This document shows, in pieces, positions 9,643 to 19,342 of a DNA stretch of 64,000 nt. The notes under the pieces are model-generated. The model made no database searches, was not told the origin of the DNA, and saw nothing but the letters and a program-made list of their open reading frames with translations. The DNA is from Nostoc sp. CHAB 5834 (GTDB lineage: Bacteria > Cyanobacteriota > Cyanobacteriia > Cyanobacteriales > Nostocaceae), in assembly GCA_020829485.1 (NCBI GenBank), contig JAIVFU010000017.1:1-64000 (forward strand). The letters are read 5' to 3'. How positions within the stretch are numbered: the stretch's first letter is position 1; each line of letters starts with the position of its first letter. Made by a program: the position numbers and the translations under genes.

Positions 9643-10338
9643 CGCTCCACCTCCACAAAACCTGCCGTTACTTCAATTTTCGCAAAATTTGAGTCATTAG
9701 GCATCTTTCTCTAGGAGAATTAAGCGTGTTTTGGTAGTCAACACTCAGCAATAAATTAAACTCAGTGTTCGGTATTCGCAAGAGTCTTTCCTAACCCTCA
9801 GTGCCTTGACCCAAATTCAAAATACTATACTACTGATACTACTTGATATAGCAATCCGATTTGATTTCTTAATTACTCGTAGACGTAAGTAGGACGGCGG
9901 AAATAATTTGCATGTTTGTAGTAAGGACTTTAGTCCTAAAAGAAGGAGTGAAGTCCTTACTACGAACTGGATTATAATAAGTTTACATTACAAAACACAT
10001 AGTTTGAATTATTCACACCGACTTGGTTAAGGAACTGAGAAGAAGAAATAAAGGTGTAATGAGTTTTGTTCAAAAATCAAATATGAGTCCTATAGTATAA
10101 TTACTTGATAGTGAAATTCTTTGAAATGCTAATTATCCCCTGGCAAAAATCACTGTTATGAAGTAACAGAAGTAATGAGCAAAATTATTTTAAAATTTGT
10201 TATCCAAAATCATAAATTTTAATTAGAAAAAATATATATTCCGGTTATGAAAAACCAGATCATGTAGTTGTAGTTATACAAAGACAATTCTACTTTTTCC
10301 ATAAAACTGCAAGGCAAAATTTTTCCTGAGGTCAACTA
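9643..10338. other. Gene-free stretch upstream of histidine kinase
   Basis: No gene is seen. From 9918 to 9963 lies a dispersed palindrome (GTAGTAAGGACTTTAGTCCT, then the inverted AAGTCCTTACTAC). About 9846-9895 (TATAGCAATCCGATTTGATT onward) reads like another dispersed repeat. The last 300 bases are AT-rich with no recognisable RNA structure. A good GAGG ribosome site stands before the ATG at 10,339. Confidence 0.6.
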
Positions 10339-12564
10339 ATGCAGGTGGTGTCAGCTAGAGAGATTACAGAGCACAACCAGTCCCAAAAGGCTTTACAAAT
10401 CAAAGAAAATCGTCGGCGAAAACAAAGCCAGACGCTGGTACAGTTGGCAACAAGCAAGACATTTCAGCAAGGTGATCTCAATAGAGCCTTAAGGGACATC
10501 ACAGAGGCTGCGGCTCGGACGCTTTTAGTAAAGCGAGTTGGTGTATGGTTATATAATCAAGAACGTTCAAAAATTGAATGTATCGATTTATATGATGTAA
10601 GCACCAAGGAGCATAGCTTTGGTAACTCGCTTTCAGAAAAAAATTATCCAGCTTATTTCCAAGCTTTAGAAAAAGAACGTACCATTGCCGCAGATGATGC
10701 CATAAACGATACAAGAACCCAAGAATTATCCGAGTCTTATCTTTCAGTTTGGGGCATCACATCCCTGCTAAATGCACCGATTTGGCTAGAGGGTTATTTG
10801 ATAGGCGTAGTGTGTTATGAACACATAGGCCAAAGTCGCAAATGGACTTTAGAGGAAGAGACTTTTGCTGGCTCGATTGCAGATTTCGTGACGCTGGCTA
10901 TAGAAGCGAAGGAGCGAAACTTCACACAAGAAGCATTGCGACAGAGTGAGGCGCAATTTCGGGCGATTTTTGAGCGTTCTTCTATCGGCATTGGACTTAT
11001 AGATATGAAAGCGCAGATAGTCGATACTAATCTGGCACTGTGCGAAATTTTAGGATATAGCCGAGAAGAGTTAGACGGCAAGCGCTTTACAGATTACATT
11101 TGCACACAAAGGGGGGATTTAAAACTTTACAAACAACTGATGTCAAGAATTCACACAGACTTAAAGAGAACTTCGAGGGGAAGCTTCCAACCCTCCAAAC
11201 ATCAGGAACAGTTTGTCGAAAGACATCAGATTGAGATGGAAAGACGCTGCCTGCATCAAAATGGTAGCTTAGTTTGGACTCATATCTCTGTTTCTGTTAT
11301 TCCAGCGAACAATGGTGAACCTGAGTTTTTTCTAGCGATGGTTGAGGATATTACTGAACGTAAGGAAACAGAATTGAAACTTCGTGCCTCTCAAGAAGCA
11401 GCAGAAGCTGCTAGTCGGGCCAAAAGTGAATTTTTAGCAACCATGAGTCATGAGTTGCGGACACCTCTCAATGCAATTATGGGTTTGTCGCAGTTGTTGC
11501 AACAAGAAATAGTTGGCTCTCTCAATGAAAAGCAGAACGAATATGTAAGTTGTATATATAGTAGTGGTGAACATCTGCTGGAACTGATTAACGATATCCT
11601 TGATTTATCTAAGGTAGAAGCAGACAAAGAGGAACTGTTACTTTCACCTTTGCCAGTGTCAGATTTATGTAATTATGCCATTTGGACAGTGCGCGATCGC
11701 GCCTTAGAAAAGGGATTGCAACTCACATACGAAATTGAGCCAGAAGCAGATATTTGTATTGCTGATGAGCGACGCATCAAGCAAATGCTACTCAATTTGC
11801 TCACTAATGCTATCAAATTCACTCCAGCAGGTAAGGTATCGCTGGTAGTAAAAAAAGTACCGCAAGGAATAACCTTTACAGTTTCAGATACTGGAATTGG
11901 TATAGACTCCAGTCAGTTTCAATTTCTATTTGAACCGTTTAAACAGCTTGACAGTCGGTTAAATCGGCAGTATGAAGGCACTGGTTTAGGTTTAGCTTTA
12001 ACACGTAAATTAGCGCGTTTGCATGGTGGAGATGTTACCTTTACATCGACTTTTGGAGAAGGAAGCCAGTTCACTGTGTTTCTACCAAATCCAGTGCATC
12101 CAGAAGAAGAGGAGAGTGGAAGCGCAAATAATCATTCTTTATCGCCATCCTTTTCTAACTCCAAGACTAAACGCATTTTGCTTGTGGAAAACGAGGACAA
12201 TACTGCCATACTGCTGCAAGATTATCTTCAGACAATTGGCTACCAAGTGACGTGGATAGATAACGGGAATGACTTTTTAAACCAGGTGCAAAATCTACAG
12301 CCAGATTTAGTTTTTTTAGATTTCCAGTTAGTAGACGATGTTAGCAAATATAATTTACTAAATATCCTTAGATATGAGCCTTCTTGCAAAGATTTGCAAA
12401 TTGTCATGATTCGCTCTAGTGAACCTACAGAGGATGAAATTGCTATGCTTCCAGGTAGTATCAATGACTACCTCATCAAGCCAATTCGGGTAGTCCAATT
12501 AGAGTCAATATTGATCCGATATTTGAGTTACAGCGATTTTCACATTAACAAAACACTCATTTAA
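10339..12564 (+). CDS. Hybrid histidine kinase (GAF-PAS-HisKA-HATPase-REC)
   Basis: A 741-residue soluble sensor kinase. A GAF domain spans about 45-195, a PAS domain plus PAC about 205-345 (ending [20 protein letters not shown]), and a dimerisation/phosphoacceptor domain follows with His371 in [18 protein letters not shown]. HATPase_c has N-box [10 protein letters not shown]1 DTGIGID and G2 [10 protein letters not shown]-terminal receiver carries Asp661 in [10 protein letters not shown] and Lys in DYLIKPI. There are no membrane helices, so the signal is cytoplasmic; GAF and PAS suggest a small ligand, chromophore or redox input, but no bilin Cys is obvious. No partner regulator is adjacent. 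The start has a good GAGG site. Confidence 0.93.
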   Translation: MQVVSAREITEHNQSQKALQIKENRRRKQSQTLVQLATSKTFQQGDLNRALRDITEAAARTLLVKRVGVWLYNQERSKIECIDLYDVSTKEHSFGNSLSEKNYPAYFQALEKERTIAADDAINDTRTQELSESYLSVWGITSLLNAPIWLEGYLIGVVCYEHIGQSRKWTLEEETFAGSIADFVTLAIEAKERNFTQEALRQSEAQFRAIFERSSIGIGLIDMKAQIVDTNLALCEILGYSREELDGKRFTDYICTQRGDLKLYKQLMSRIHTDLKRTSRGSFQPSKHQEQFVERHQIEMERRCLHQNGSLVWTHISVSVIPANNGEPEFFLAMVEDITERKETELKLRASQEAAEAASRAKSEFLATMSHELRTPLNAIMGLSQLLQQEIVGSLNEKQNEYVSCIYSSGEHLLELINDILDLSKVEADKEELLLSPLPVSDLCNYAIWTVRDRALEKGLQLTYEIEPEADICIADERRIKQMLLNLLTNAIKFTPAGKVSLVVKKVPQGITFTVSDTGIGIDSSQFQFLFEPFKQLDSRLNRQYEGTGLGLALTRKLARLHGGDVTFTSTFGEGSQFTVFLPNPVHPEEEESGSANNHSLSPSFSNSKTKRILLVENEDNTAILLQDYLQTIGYQVTWIDNGNDFLNQVQNLQPDLVFLDFQLVDDVSKYNLLNILRYEPSCKDLQIVMIRSSEPTEDEIAMLPGSINDYLIKPIRVVQLESILIRYLSYSDFHINKTLI

Positions 12565-12611
12565 ATCGAAGCGATCGCATTCATATTCATAATCGATTTA
12601 GCAATCCTAAT

Positions 12612-13055
12612 TCATCCTAAGTGGAAAATTTTTCTCATTATCACATGGGGAATACCAGCTTCTTCAAATATGTGTCCTTCTTCTACAAAGTCCAATTTTT
12701 TGTACAAAATTTTTACATACTCTTGGGCATGAATTACAACTTCTGGAATATTTTTAGTAGCTATAACCTCTAGTGCCTTAATCATCATTTTCTTACCAAT
12801 ACCCTGCCGTCTAGCTGTAGATAGCACAGCAAGTCTTTCTATTTTGGCAGTTTTATAATCCAAATATCTAATTCTGGTAGTACCCACAGCTTTATCATCT
12901 AAATAAGCAATCAAATGCTCAGATATTTCATCTTTCCCATCAAATTCCAAAGCGGGATCTACCCCTTGTTCTTCCTGAAAAACTGATTTTCTAATTGCTG
13001 CGATCGCTGGAAATTCTTCGGGTAAATCAGCAACTTTTATGACTAAATTACTCAT
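12612..13055 (-). CDS. GNAT N-acetyltransferase
   Basis: A 147-residue GCN5-related acetyltransferase, taking acetyl groups from acetyl-CoA to an amine acceptor that cannot be identified. The start at 13055 (MSNLVIKVADLPEEFPAIAA) is chosen because a longer frame would run into the proline dehydrogenase gene. Motif A/P-loop is visible as LAVLSTARRQGIGKKMMIKA and motif B as VVIHAQEYVKILYKKLDFVE. The N-terminal part (IRKSVFQEEQGVDPALEFDG) resembles ElaA/YjdJ-type members. A repeat (about 13,080-13,110) separates it from its neighbour. Confidence 0.88.
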   Translation of the reverse strand: MSNLVIKVADLPEEFPAIAAIRKSVFQEEQGVDPALEFDGKDEISEHLIAYLDDKAVGTTRIRYLDYKTAKIERLAVLSTARRQGIGKKMMIKALEVIATKNIPEVVIHAQEYVKILYKKLDFVEEGHIFEEAGIPHVIMRKIFHLG

Positions 13056-13113
13056 CAAACTATTTCTGTATTTAGTATATAAAAAAAGGTGGGCATTGCC
13101 CACCCTACAAGCT

Positions 13114-16100
13114 TTAATCTGCCCCTTCAATTGGCGCAAAACCTTGACGCTGAATATTTTCCGTTACCGCGCGTGGTTCGAGGAATTGCAGGAGGTAATC
13201 AGGGCCTCCAGCTTTAGAACCTACTCCAGAAAGTTTGAATCCACCAAAGGGTTGCCGCCCAACGATCGCTCCGGTAATATTGCGGTTGATGTACAAATTC
13301 CCGACTTCAAATTCTGTCTGCGCCTGCTGAATGTGCGAAGGTGTTCTAGAATAAAGTCCTCCAGTTAAAGCGTAGTTTGTACCGTTGGCGACTGCTAACG
13401 CTTCCTGAAAATCTTTCACCCGAATTACTGCCAGCACAGGGCCAAAAATTTCTTCCTGGGAAATTACCGCATTTGGCGATACTTCACTAAAGATGACTGG
13501 GCCGATAAAATATCCTTGTTCGGGTGCTGGTAATTCCAAGGCTAATTGTGCTTCTACCTTACCCTTCTCAATATACTCGCGGATGCGATCGCGGGCATTA
13601 GCATCAATTACTGGCCCAACTTGTGTACTTGGTAACTCTGCTTCCCCAATGTTCAAGGATTTTGTTGCTTCTACCAATCGTTGCACAAACGCATCATAAA
13701 TCGGTTGCAGCACAATCACCCTGGAAGCAGCAGAACATTTTTGTCCACTGTAACCAAATGCTGACTGCACAACTCCCACAACAGCTTGGTCTAAATCAGC
13801 ACTTTCATCGACAATAATCGCATTCTTGCCACCCATTTCCGCAATCACCCGTTTCATGTGCTTTTGTCCGGGTTTTAAGATTGCCGCCTCTGCGTAGATT
13901 CTACAGCCGACTTCTTGGGAACCCGTAAAAGCGATTACATGAGTATCTGGATGATTTACCAAATAAGCGCCGACTTGCGAACCCTTACCCGGTACGTATT
14001 GAAATACACCTTTAGGGAAACCAGCATCTACTAAGATTTCTGTGAGTTTAGCTGCAATTACAGAAGATGTTTCCGCAGGCTTTAGGAGAGTGCAATTGCC
14101 TGAAACCAAAGCTGCAACAGTCATACCACAGGCGATCGCTAGCGGGAAATTCCAGGGAGAAATCACTACAGCAATACCGCGTGGCTGGTAGATATAATGA
14201 TTAGTTTCGCCAGGTATGTCATAATGAACACCTTTGTCTAACCGTTCTATCTCATCAGCGTAGTAACGACAAAAGTCTATCGCTTCCGAAACCTCTCCAT
14301 CAGCTTCCTTAACTGGTTTCCCAACTTCTAAAACTATCCAAGCTGAAAGTTCAGCGCGGCGGAGTTCCATCAAATCACCGGCTTTCCGCAAAATATCAGC
14401 GCGTTGTTTAGCTGGTGTTTTTTTCCAACCAGGAAAGGCAGCTTTAGCAGCTTGCATCGCCTGTTCTGCTTGTTCAACGCTAATCAACCCAACTTTACCA
14501 ACTACCTCGCTGAAATTAGAAGGATTGAGAGAATCAACAAATTCCGGCGGATTAACATACTCGCCATTAATTAGCGGTAAATAAGTTTTACCCAACTGTT
14601 GGCGAACGTTTTGGAAAGCTTGCGCCGCCTTCGTTCTCACCTCTTCCTGGGCGTAATCGGTATCAGCAGCACCGATAAAATGAGAGTTAGGAGTTTGCAG
14701 AGACGTGACGCTAGTCGCTACAACAGGGGGAACCCCCGCAACGCGCTGGCTCATTGATTGCGTCTGTACGTTAGGAGTTAAAGAGTTCTTTTCCTCTTTG
14801 ACAATCGGCGGTGCTAATAATTCTTCAATTGGTCGATTTTCGAGATTTTGCCGTAAAAAAGAACTATTAGCTGTATTTTCCAACAACCGACGAATTAAAT
14901 ACGCCATTCCAGGTAATAATTCACCGTAAGGACAGTAAACTCTGACTCGATAACCCTTGTCAACCAATGCCTTGGCAACTTTATCACCCATACCGTAGAG
15001 GACTTGTAATTCAAAGCGACGGCGGGGGACATTTAAACTTTCAGCTATGGCAATGGCGCGAGAGTGCGATCGCACATTATGGCTACCAATGGCAGAATAC
15101 ACATATTGATGATTTTCTAACAACAACTGAGTGATGGTTTCAAAGTTAGCATCAGTTGCCGCTTTGTCGTTGTAAACTGGCTGTACCCAATGCTTCTGCG
15201 CTGCTTTGATAGTTTCTTGATCCCAATATGCGCCTTTCACCAAGCGGATTGTCAGGGGATAGCCGCGTTCTTTCAACCAAGAAATTACGTCTTTAGTATC
15301 TTGCTCGCTATCACGCAGATATGCTTGGATGGTTATGCCAACATCTGTACGTTGCCGAAACTCTTCTTCTAATAACAGTTTTTTCAAGATGCTGAGAGTT
15401 ATGTCTTTATATGCATACTGTTCCATATCAAAATGGACAGCTGCGCCTAATTCTTTAGCACGACGTAAGAGAATACGAATGCGATCGCTAACTCTCTCCT
15501 CACTACCTTTAGCATCTAATGGGTCAAATTGAGAATAAAACGCTGTTAACTTAACAGAAACCTGAACTTTTGGGATTGCTTCGCCATCAGCTTCATCAAT
15601 AGCCGGAATAGCTGCCCAATTCTTCGATGCTTCCACCAATTGTTGCATTAATTCTAGATAGCGTTCTAGATAAGACTGCGCTTCGGCTTCGGTAATTACT
15701 GCTTCACCAAGTAAATCGATGGTGAAAGCCATTTTTTCTTTTCGCAGTCGTTCAACTGTTTTGATGACTTGTTTAATATTTTCCCCAGAAATATATTTAT
15801 GAGCAAGAGTTTCAACGGCTGTACCAACGGTTGTCGCAGCAACTTGTCCTGGCATTGAGTCGGGGTTAGCAAAGTTTAGCATTCCCTTCAAAGCTGTCGG
15901 TAATTCTACAGACTCATCGCCTAAATATTCTTGTAAATGTGAGGCAATTTCTGATTTACTGTGTAAAGCAGGTAGCGTATCTATAAATCGAAATAGTTGC
16001 ACCCGCAACCCAGGATTACTCATCGCCCAAGCTAGTAATTTATCATCCCAGCGCATTTGATCCCGCAGGGAAGAAAAAAATGAACGATTTTCGGACGTTG

Positions 16101-16170
16101 CTGCTAGAAGTTGTTTAGCAATTTCTTGGGTTTTAGCTTCGTAGGTGCTTGTTTGTACTTGTAATACCAC
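13114..16170 (-). CDS. putA: Bifunctional proline dehydrogenase/P5C dehydrogenase (PutA-like)
   Basis: A 1018-residue fusion that oxidises proline to glutamate. The FAD-dependent proline dehydrogenase barrel spans roughly 110-430 (VQVSVKLTAF, FDMEQYAYKD, VKGAYWDQE, GSHNVRSHSRA). The NAD-dependent glutamate-semialdehyde dehydrogenase spans about 530-1005, with VIAEMGGKNAIIVDES and catalytic Cys812 in YSGQKCSAAS. It lacks the ribbon-helix-helix DNA-binding domain of enterobacterial PutA, so self-repression is not expected. A linker around 467-495 is encoded by inserted repeat DNA (14,686-14,780). The ATG at 16170 is the natural first Met. It sits back to back with the HD-hydrolase gene. Confidence 0.95.
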   Translation of the reverse strand: MVLQVQTSTYEAKTQEIAKQLLAATSENRSFFSSLRDQMRWDDKLLAWAMSNPGLRVQLFRFIDTLPALHSKSEIASHLQEYLGDESVELPTALKGMLNFANPDSMPGQVAATTVGTAVETLAHKYISGENIKQVIKTVERLRKEKMAFTIDLLGEAVITEAEAQSYLERYLELMQQLVEASKNWAAIPAIDEADGEAIPKVQVSVKLTAFYSQFDPLDAKGSEERVSDRIRILLRRAKELGAAVHFDMEQYAYKDITLSILKKLLLEEEFRQRTDVGITIQAYLRDSEQDTKDVISWLKERGYPLTIRLVKGAYWDQETIKAAQKHWVQPVYNDKAATDANFETITQLLLENHQYVYSAIGSHNVRSHSRAIAIAESLNVPRRRFELQVLYGMGDKVAKALVDKGYRVRVYCPYGELLPGMAYLIRRLLENTANSSFLRQNLENRPIEELLAPPIVKEEKNSLTPNVQTQSMSQRVAGVPPVVATSVTSLQTPNSHFIGAADTDYAQEEVRTKAAQAFQNVRQQLGKTYLPLINGEYVNPPEFVDSLNPSNFSEVVGKVGLISVEQAEQAMQAAKAAFPGWKKTPAKQRADILRKAGDLMELRRAELSAWIVLEVGKPVKEADGEVSEAIDFCRYYADEIERLDKGVHYDIPGETNHYIYQPRGIAVVISPWNFPLAIACGMTVAALVSGNCTLLKPAETSSVIAAKLTEILVDAGFPKGVFQYVPGKGSQVGAYLVNHPDTHVIAFTGSQEVGCRIYAEAAILKPGQKHMKRVIAEMGGKNAIIVDESADLDQAVVGVVQSAFGYSGQKCSAASRVIVLQPIYDAFVQRLVEATKSLNIGEAELPSTQVGPVIDANARDRIREYIEKGKVEAQLALELPAPEQGYFIGPVIFSEVSPNAVISQEEIFGPVLAVIRVKDFQEALAVANGTNYALTGGLYSRTPSHIQQAQTEFEVGNLYINRNITGAIVGRQPFGGFKLSGVGSKAGGPDYLLQFLEPRAVTENIQRQGFAPIEGAD
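14686..14780. repeat. Repeat insertion inside putA linker
   Basis: Within putA, GTTAGGAGTT occurs at 14,686 and again at 14,770. Between them is a palindromic block that starts GCAGAGACGTGACGC and ends TTGCGTCTGTAC, a degraded member of the GTAGAGACGCGAT family. The block stays in frame and encodes the low-complexity linker between the two enzyme domains. Confidence 0.65.
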
Positions 16171-16322
16171 TGATAATAAACTCCGTTAATCAAGGCAAGG
16201 CTTTTTGTATAAAGCCTGTGTCTTCTATTTTGACGCTTTCATTTGGTTTGTTTGAACTGGATGTACCTGTTTTTTCCAATACTAAGAATGGGTATACTGC
16301 CTCTATACCTACAAAAAACTTT

Positions 16323-16955
16323 ATGGATATTTTATTTTATAACTGGCAACACACACTCCAACCCTTTGATGTTGACCAGGTAGGGGCTAAGAAAGCTTTT
16401 AATGACTTGGTTGCAGCTTACTCTACTCCTGGTCGCTACTACCATACACTGAAACACATTGATCGCGTTTTCAGCACAATTCAGATTTTGCAAGGCTACA
16501 CCACCAATCTAGCTGCTGTTCAACTAGCTGCCTGGTTTCACGATGTAGTGTATGACACTCAAGCTCAAGATAATGAACAACAAAGTACAGACTATGCTTT
16601 TGCTCTACTAAGTAATTTGGGTATTCCAGAAAGTACCATAACTATTGTCACCCGTCTGATTTTGAACACTAAAGACCATCAAGCTGCGGTGGATGACTAC
16701 GATAGCCAAGTTCTACTTGATGCAGATTTAGCGATTTTGGCTACTAACCCAGTGCAGTATGGAGAGTATGCTTATGCTATTCGCCAGGAATATGGCTGGA
16801 TGGCAGAGGCGGATTATATCACAGGTCGTCAGCAGGTTTTAGAACGATTTTTACAGCGATCGCGTATTTACTTTACGCCTTTAATGTCAGAGTTCGCCGA
16901 ACCATGTGCCCGTGGCAATATCCAGGGAGAAATTCAGTCTTTATTGTCTGGTTAG
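16323..16955 (+). CDS. HD-superfamily metal-dependent hydrolase
   Basis: A 210-residue predicted metal-dependent phosphohydrolase. Metal ligands of the HD pattern are visible: YHTLKHIDRV (first His), AAWFHDVVYDT (His-Asp pair) and LLDADLAIL (last Asp). It belongs to the family sometimes mislabelled as an NMDA-receptor-like protein; substrates are unknown. I use ATG at 16323 because a longer frame would overlap putA and adds residues unlike the family. It lies divergent from putA with about 150 bases between the starts. Confidence 0.85.
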   Translation: MDILFYNWQHTLQPFDVDQVGAKKAFNDLVAAYSTPGRYYHTLKHIDRVFSTIQILQGYTTNLAAVQLAAWFHDVVYDTQAQDNEQQSTDYAFALLSNLGIPESTITIVTRLILNTKDHQAAVDDYDSQVLLDADLAILATNPVQYGEYAYAIRQEYGWMAEADYITGRQQVLERFLQRSRIYFTPLMSEFAEPCARGNIQGEIQSLLSG

Positions 16956-16996
16956 TTTTACAGCGATTCTCATTTAGATGCAACACACTGTAGGGT

Positions 16997-17224
16997 AGCA
17001 CAGCTATCATTGGTGTCAACTTAAGCAAAAAATAGCTTGACGCTTGGCCTCCTCACCCGCCTGGGAATGAATTCCCAGGCTAATAGCGAAAGTCTACTCA
17101 AGTAGACTAAAGATTTTTGGCGATATTTAGTCATCAAAAGAAGACTTTAGCTATGAGCCGGGAATTTCAATTCCTGGCGGACGGGCGGTTTCACGTTAAG
17201 TTGACACCAATGCACAGCTGTGAA
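16997..17224. mobile_element. MITE-like element with about 27-bp inverted ends
   Basis: About 228 bases with no gene. The left end (CACAGCTATCATTGGTGTCA then ACTTAA) and the right end, read inverted (CACAGCTGTGCATTGGTGTC then AACTTAA), match closely. Inside is a long secondary palindrome: CCTGGGAATGAATTCCCAGG, CTAATAGC, AGTCTACTCAAGTAGACT and their inverted partner up to about 17,185. The same inner core appears in the element at 44,135-44,409 with different ends. It fills the gap between the HD gene and cpcF. Confidence 0.7.
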
Positions 17225-17281
17225 CCCCTACGACAGATTTGTATTCCATACAATTGGAATCGGCTAGAAATTTTGAATTGC

Positions 17282-18001
17282 TTACCGTCTGCCACCGCCA
17301 CGATGAGGTACTTCAGTATCTTGTAGTTTTCTTTTAGGTGCAAAGACTTCTTGATGTTGTTGCGGCTGAATTTTTTCCTGTGCAAACTTGACACGCGTGC
17401 GAACTCCGAGATCAACATCTGTATCGAGCATTTGCTGAAGTTGATTTTTAATCCGCGACGCTTGATCGGGTAGAGTGGCTGCTATGGCGATCGCTAGTGT
17501 TTCTAAACTCGTCACTGCTGCATAGCGCACTACCCACTCTGGATCTTGAGAAATTAGTAGTAACGCCTCTAGTACCTGAGTCTGAATAGATTCTAGTTTC
17601 TCAGACGGTACTTGCTGCCAACGCAAAGTGCTTAATCCCCTGGCAGCTGCCCGCCGCACACTCAGGGAAAAATCGGTCTTTCCTGCCTCTAACAAGGTAT
17701 CCAGCGCTCGGATATCGCCAATTCCTGCTAAGGCACGAATAGCCCAGGCTCTAGCACCATAGTTGTAGCCATCAATCAGTTGCAATAGTGGCTGCACTGC
17801 GGCTTCCCCGATCGCAATCAGTCCATCTACCGCCGCCACCGCCGCCCCTGGATTGTTGTAGCCCAAAGCTGCAATTAGACAAGGAACAGCTTCTTCTATA
17901 CCAGCTGCTGCTAACTCCTGAACTGCGTCTAATAAACGATCCGAGGAATCTGCTTCTTCTACAGCACGGATCAATATTTGGGCTAGATCGCTGTTATTCA
18001 T
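17282..18001 (-). CDS. cpcF: Phycocyanobilin lyase subunit CpcF
   Basis: A 239-residue HEAT-repeat protein, the second subunit of the CpcE/CpcF lyase that attaches phycocyanobilin to Cys84 of alpha-phycocyanin. It shows PBS-lyase HEAT repeats (AAVDGLIAIGEAAVQPLLQL, AIRALAGIGDIRALDTLLEA, AAARGLSTLRW) from about 20 to 205, then a basic tail. Position as last gene of the cpc operon, after cpcE, supports the call. A gap of 170 bases with a hairpin separates it from cpcE, so its mRNA level may differ from upstream genes. Confidence 0.92.
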   Translation of the reverse strand: MNNSDLAQILIRAVEEADSSDRLLDAVQELAAAGIEEAVPCLIAALGYNNPGAAVAAVDGLIAIGEAAVQPLLQLIDGYNYGARAWAIRALAGIGDIRALDTLLEAGKTDFSLSVRRAAARGLSTLRWQQVPSEKLESIQTQVLEALLLISQDPEWVVRYAAVTSLETLAIAIAATLPDQASRIKNQLQQMLDTDVDLGVRTRVKFAQEKIQPQQHQEVFAPKRKLQDTEVPHRGGGRR

Positions 18002-18067
18002 AATAATTTTTCTTCAGTAATGAGTCGTCAGCCAATTGTAGCTTAAGCTATCCGTAGTTGGCATCAT

Positions 18068-18115
18068 ACATAAACCCCCTAGCCCTGATTTTACAGTTAG
18101 CTTGGGGGTTTATGT
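18068..18115. terminator. Hairpin between cpcE and cpcF
   Basis: A perfect 12-base stem (ACATAAACCCCC at 18068-18079, GGGGGTTTATGT at 18104-18115) with a 24-base loop, in the cpcE-cpcF gap. No strong T-run follows on the minus strand. It may slow or partly terminate transcription into cpcF, or protect an mRNA end. Confidence 0.55.
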
Positions 18116-18171
18116 GTGGTAAAGATTTGGTTGTAACGTATTAATAACAACTGATTATCTAGAATTTATGA

Positions 18172-18987
18172 CTACAACAGCGAGTCCATCAAATTCATCA
18201 CTTTAATTGCACCTTCTGAGAAAGTGCTTGGTGTTATGTGATTTACTTGATGTTCTAATAATCCTTTAAGAGAAATTAACTTTAGGCTATTTTCAGCAAG
18301 AGTCTGTGCGATCGCATCTGCTGCGGGTAGATACCCAATCGCTCCCAAATCTGCCAACACTGCTCGACGCAATTGCAATTTCTCTCCCGCCAGAGCTTGT
18401 ACCAGCCGTTCTCCATAAACTGGTTCTTGGGTTAATTGATACATGGCTCGTGCGGCAGCATATTGCACTAATTCGATTGGATGCTCTAAGAATGCCTTGA
18501 TCAAATGGGCAAATTCAGTCGCCTTCAAGGTTCCCAAAGCTTCTAAGATAGCGTCGTAGGGTTGAGATAAATCAGGCTGCTTTGATATAAGACGCTCTCC
18601 CTCCAAACCTACTGCTAATAGCTTGATTAGCGCCGGAATACAAACCGGATCGCCCAGCATCTCTAAGGATTGTGCCGCCGCTTCCCGCACATAAAAATCC
18701 GAGCAGTCTAAACACCCAATTAAAGGTGATACTGCCTGGCGATCGCCTAGTTTCCCTAAAGCCCTAGCTGCGTTTCGTCGCAGAGGATATCCGCCTTCTG
18801 GTGTCCTGTCGGCTTCATCCTCTAAGGCTTTGAGCAGTGCTGTAACCGCAGTTGGTTCACTTATACGAAACCTTCCCAACCACCAGGCAGCATAAAACCG
18901 CAGACCTAAATCTGCACTCTCAAGATTAGCTAGAGCCTGCTCTACAGTTAAAGATCCACCATCAGCATTGTCACCTGTCACTGACAA
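18172..18987 (-). CDS. cpcE: Phycocyanobilin lyase subunit CpcE
   Basis: A 271-residue HEAT-repeat protein, partner of CpcF in attaching phycocyanobilin to CpcA. It opens with the typical CpcE region (LTVEQALANLESADLGLRFY, AAWWLGRFRI) and has repeats such as NAARALGKLGDRQAVSPLIG and YVREAAAQSLEMLGDPVCIP. Only two bases separate it from cpcD, so the two are probably translated together. It can be told from CpcF by greater length and the AAWWLGRF segment. Confidence 0.94.
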   Translation of the reverse strand: MSVTGDNADGGSLTVEQALANLESADLGLRFYAAWWLGRFRISEPTAVTALLKALEDEADRTPEGGYPLRRNAARALGKLGDRQAVSPLIGCLDCSDFYVREAAAQSLEMLGDPVCIPALIKLLAVGLEGERLISKQPDLSQPYDAILEALGTLKATEFAHLIKAFLEHPIELVQYAAARAMYQLTQEPVYGERLVQALAGEKLQLRRAVLADLGAIGYLPAADAIAQTLAENSLKLISLKGLLEHQVNHITPSTFSEGAIKVMNLMDSLL

Positions 18988-18989
18988 CT

Positions 18990-19253
18990 TTAATGTTCTC
19001 CAGACTGGGATTCATGGCTATGTTCGCTATGTGTTGTATCAGCGTTCAATGGCTGAATGCTGACTATTTTGCCACCCAAGCGAGTAATGCGCTGCATTTC
19101 CTGATTCATCCGGTTCTCAGGCACTGTGATAAACACACTAGCACTCGAACGAATGGGATAGGCGACTTTTTCTGTTTCTTCGCTTTGGCGCAGACCGACT
19201 ACTTCATAGCGGAAGGAGCGGCTACTATTTCTACCATTAATTTGTCCAAGCAT
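18990..19253 (-). CDS. cpcD: Phycocyanin rod-capping linker CpcD
   Basis: An 87-residue small linker of the CpcD family that caps the core-distal end of phycobilisome rods. The CpcD domain is seen as SRSFRYEVVGLRQSEET and MNQEMQRITRLGGKIVSIQP. The C-terminal His/Ser/Glu-rich tail is a few residues longer than in many homologues. It lies between a rod linker and cpcE in the usual order. Confidence 0.95.
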   Translation of the reverse strand: MLGQINGRNSSRSFRYEVVGLRQSEETEKVAYPIRSSASVFITVPENRMNQEMQRITRLGGKIVSIQPLNADTTHSEHSHESQSGEH

Positions 19254-19305
19254 AAATCAATCCCAAATTTATAAATTAAAGTTTTCATTAGTCCTTGGTC
19301 TGTAA

Positions 19306-19341
19306 TTAATGACCAATGACCAATGACTAATGACCAATGAC
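19306..19341. repeat. Heptamer (ATGACCA) STRR array
   Basis: Tandem seven-base units of the AATGACC/ACTAATG kind lie between cpcD and the upstream rod linker gene, inside the operon. Confidence 0.85.
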
Positions 19342-19342
19342 A

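Noticed and set aside
9643..9900. Cobalamin riboswitch upstream of the BtuF-like gene
   Set aside because: I looked for a B12-box-like segment on the minus strand and found none; only repeats are visible.
13056..13139. Longer N-terminus for the GNAT protein
   Set aside because: The extra 28 codons pass through a dispersed repeat and overlap the putA end.
16149..16322. Longer N-terminus for the HD hydrolase
   Set aside because: It would overlap the start of putA, and the added residues are unlike the family; ATG 16323 opens directly on the domain.
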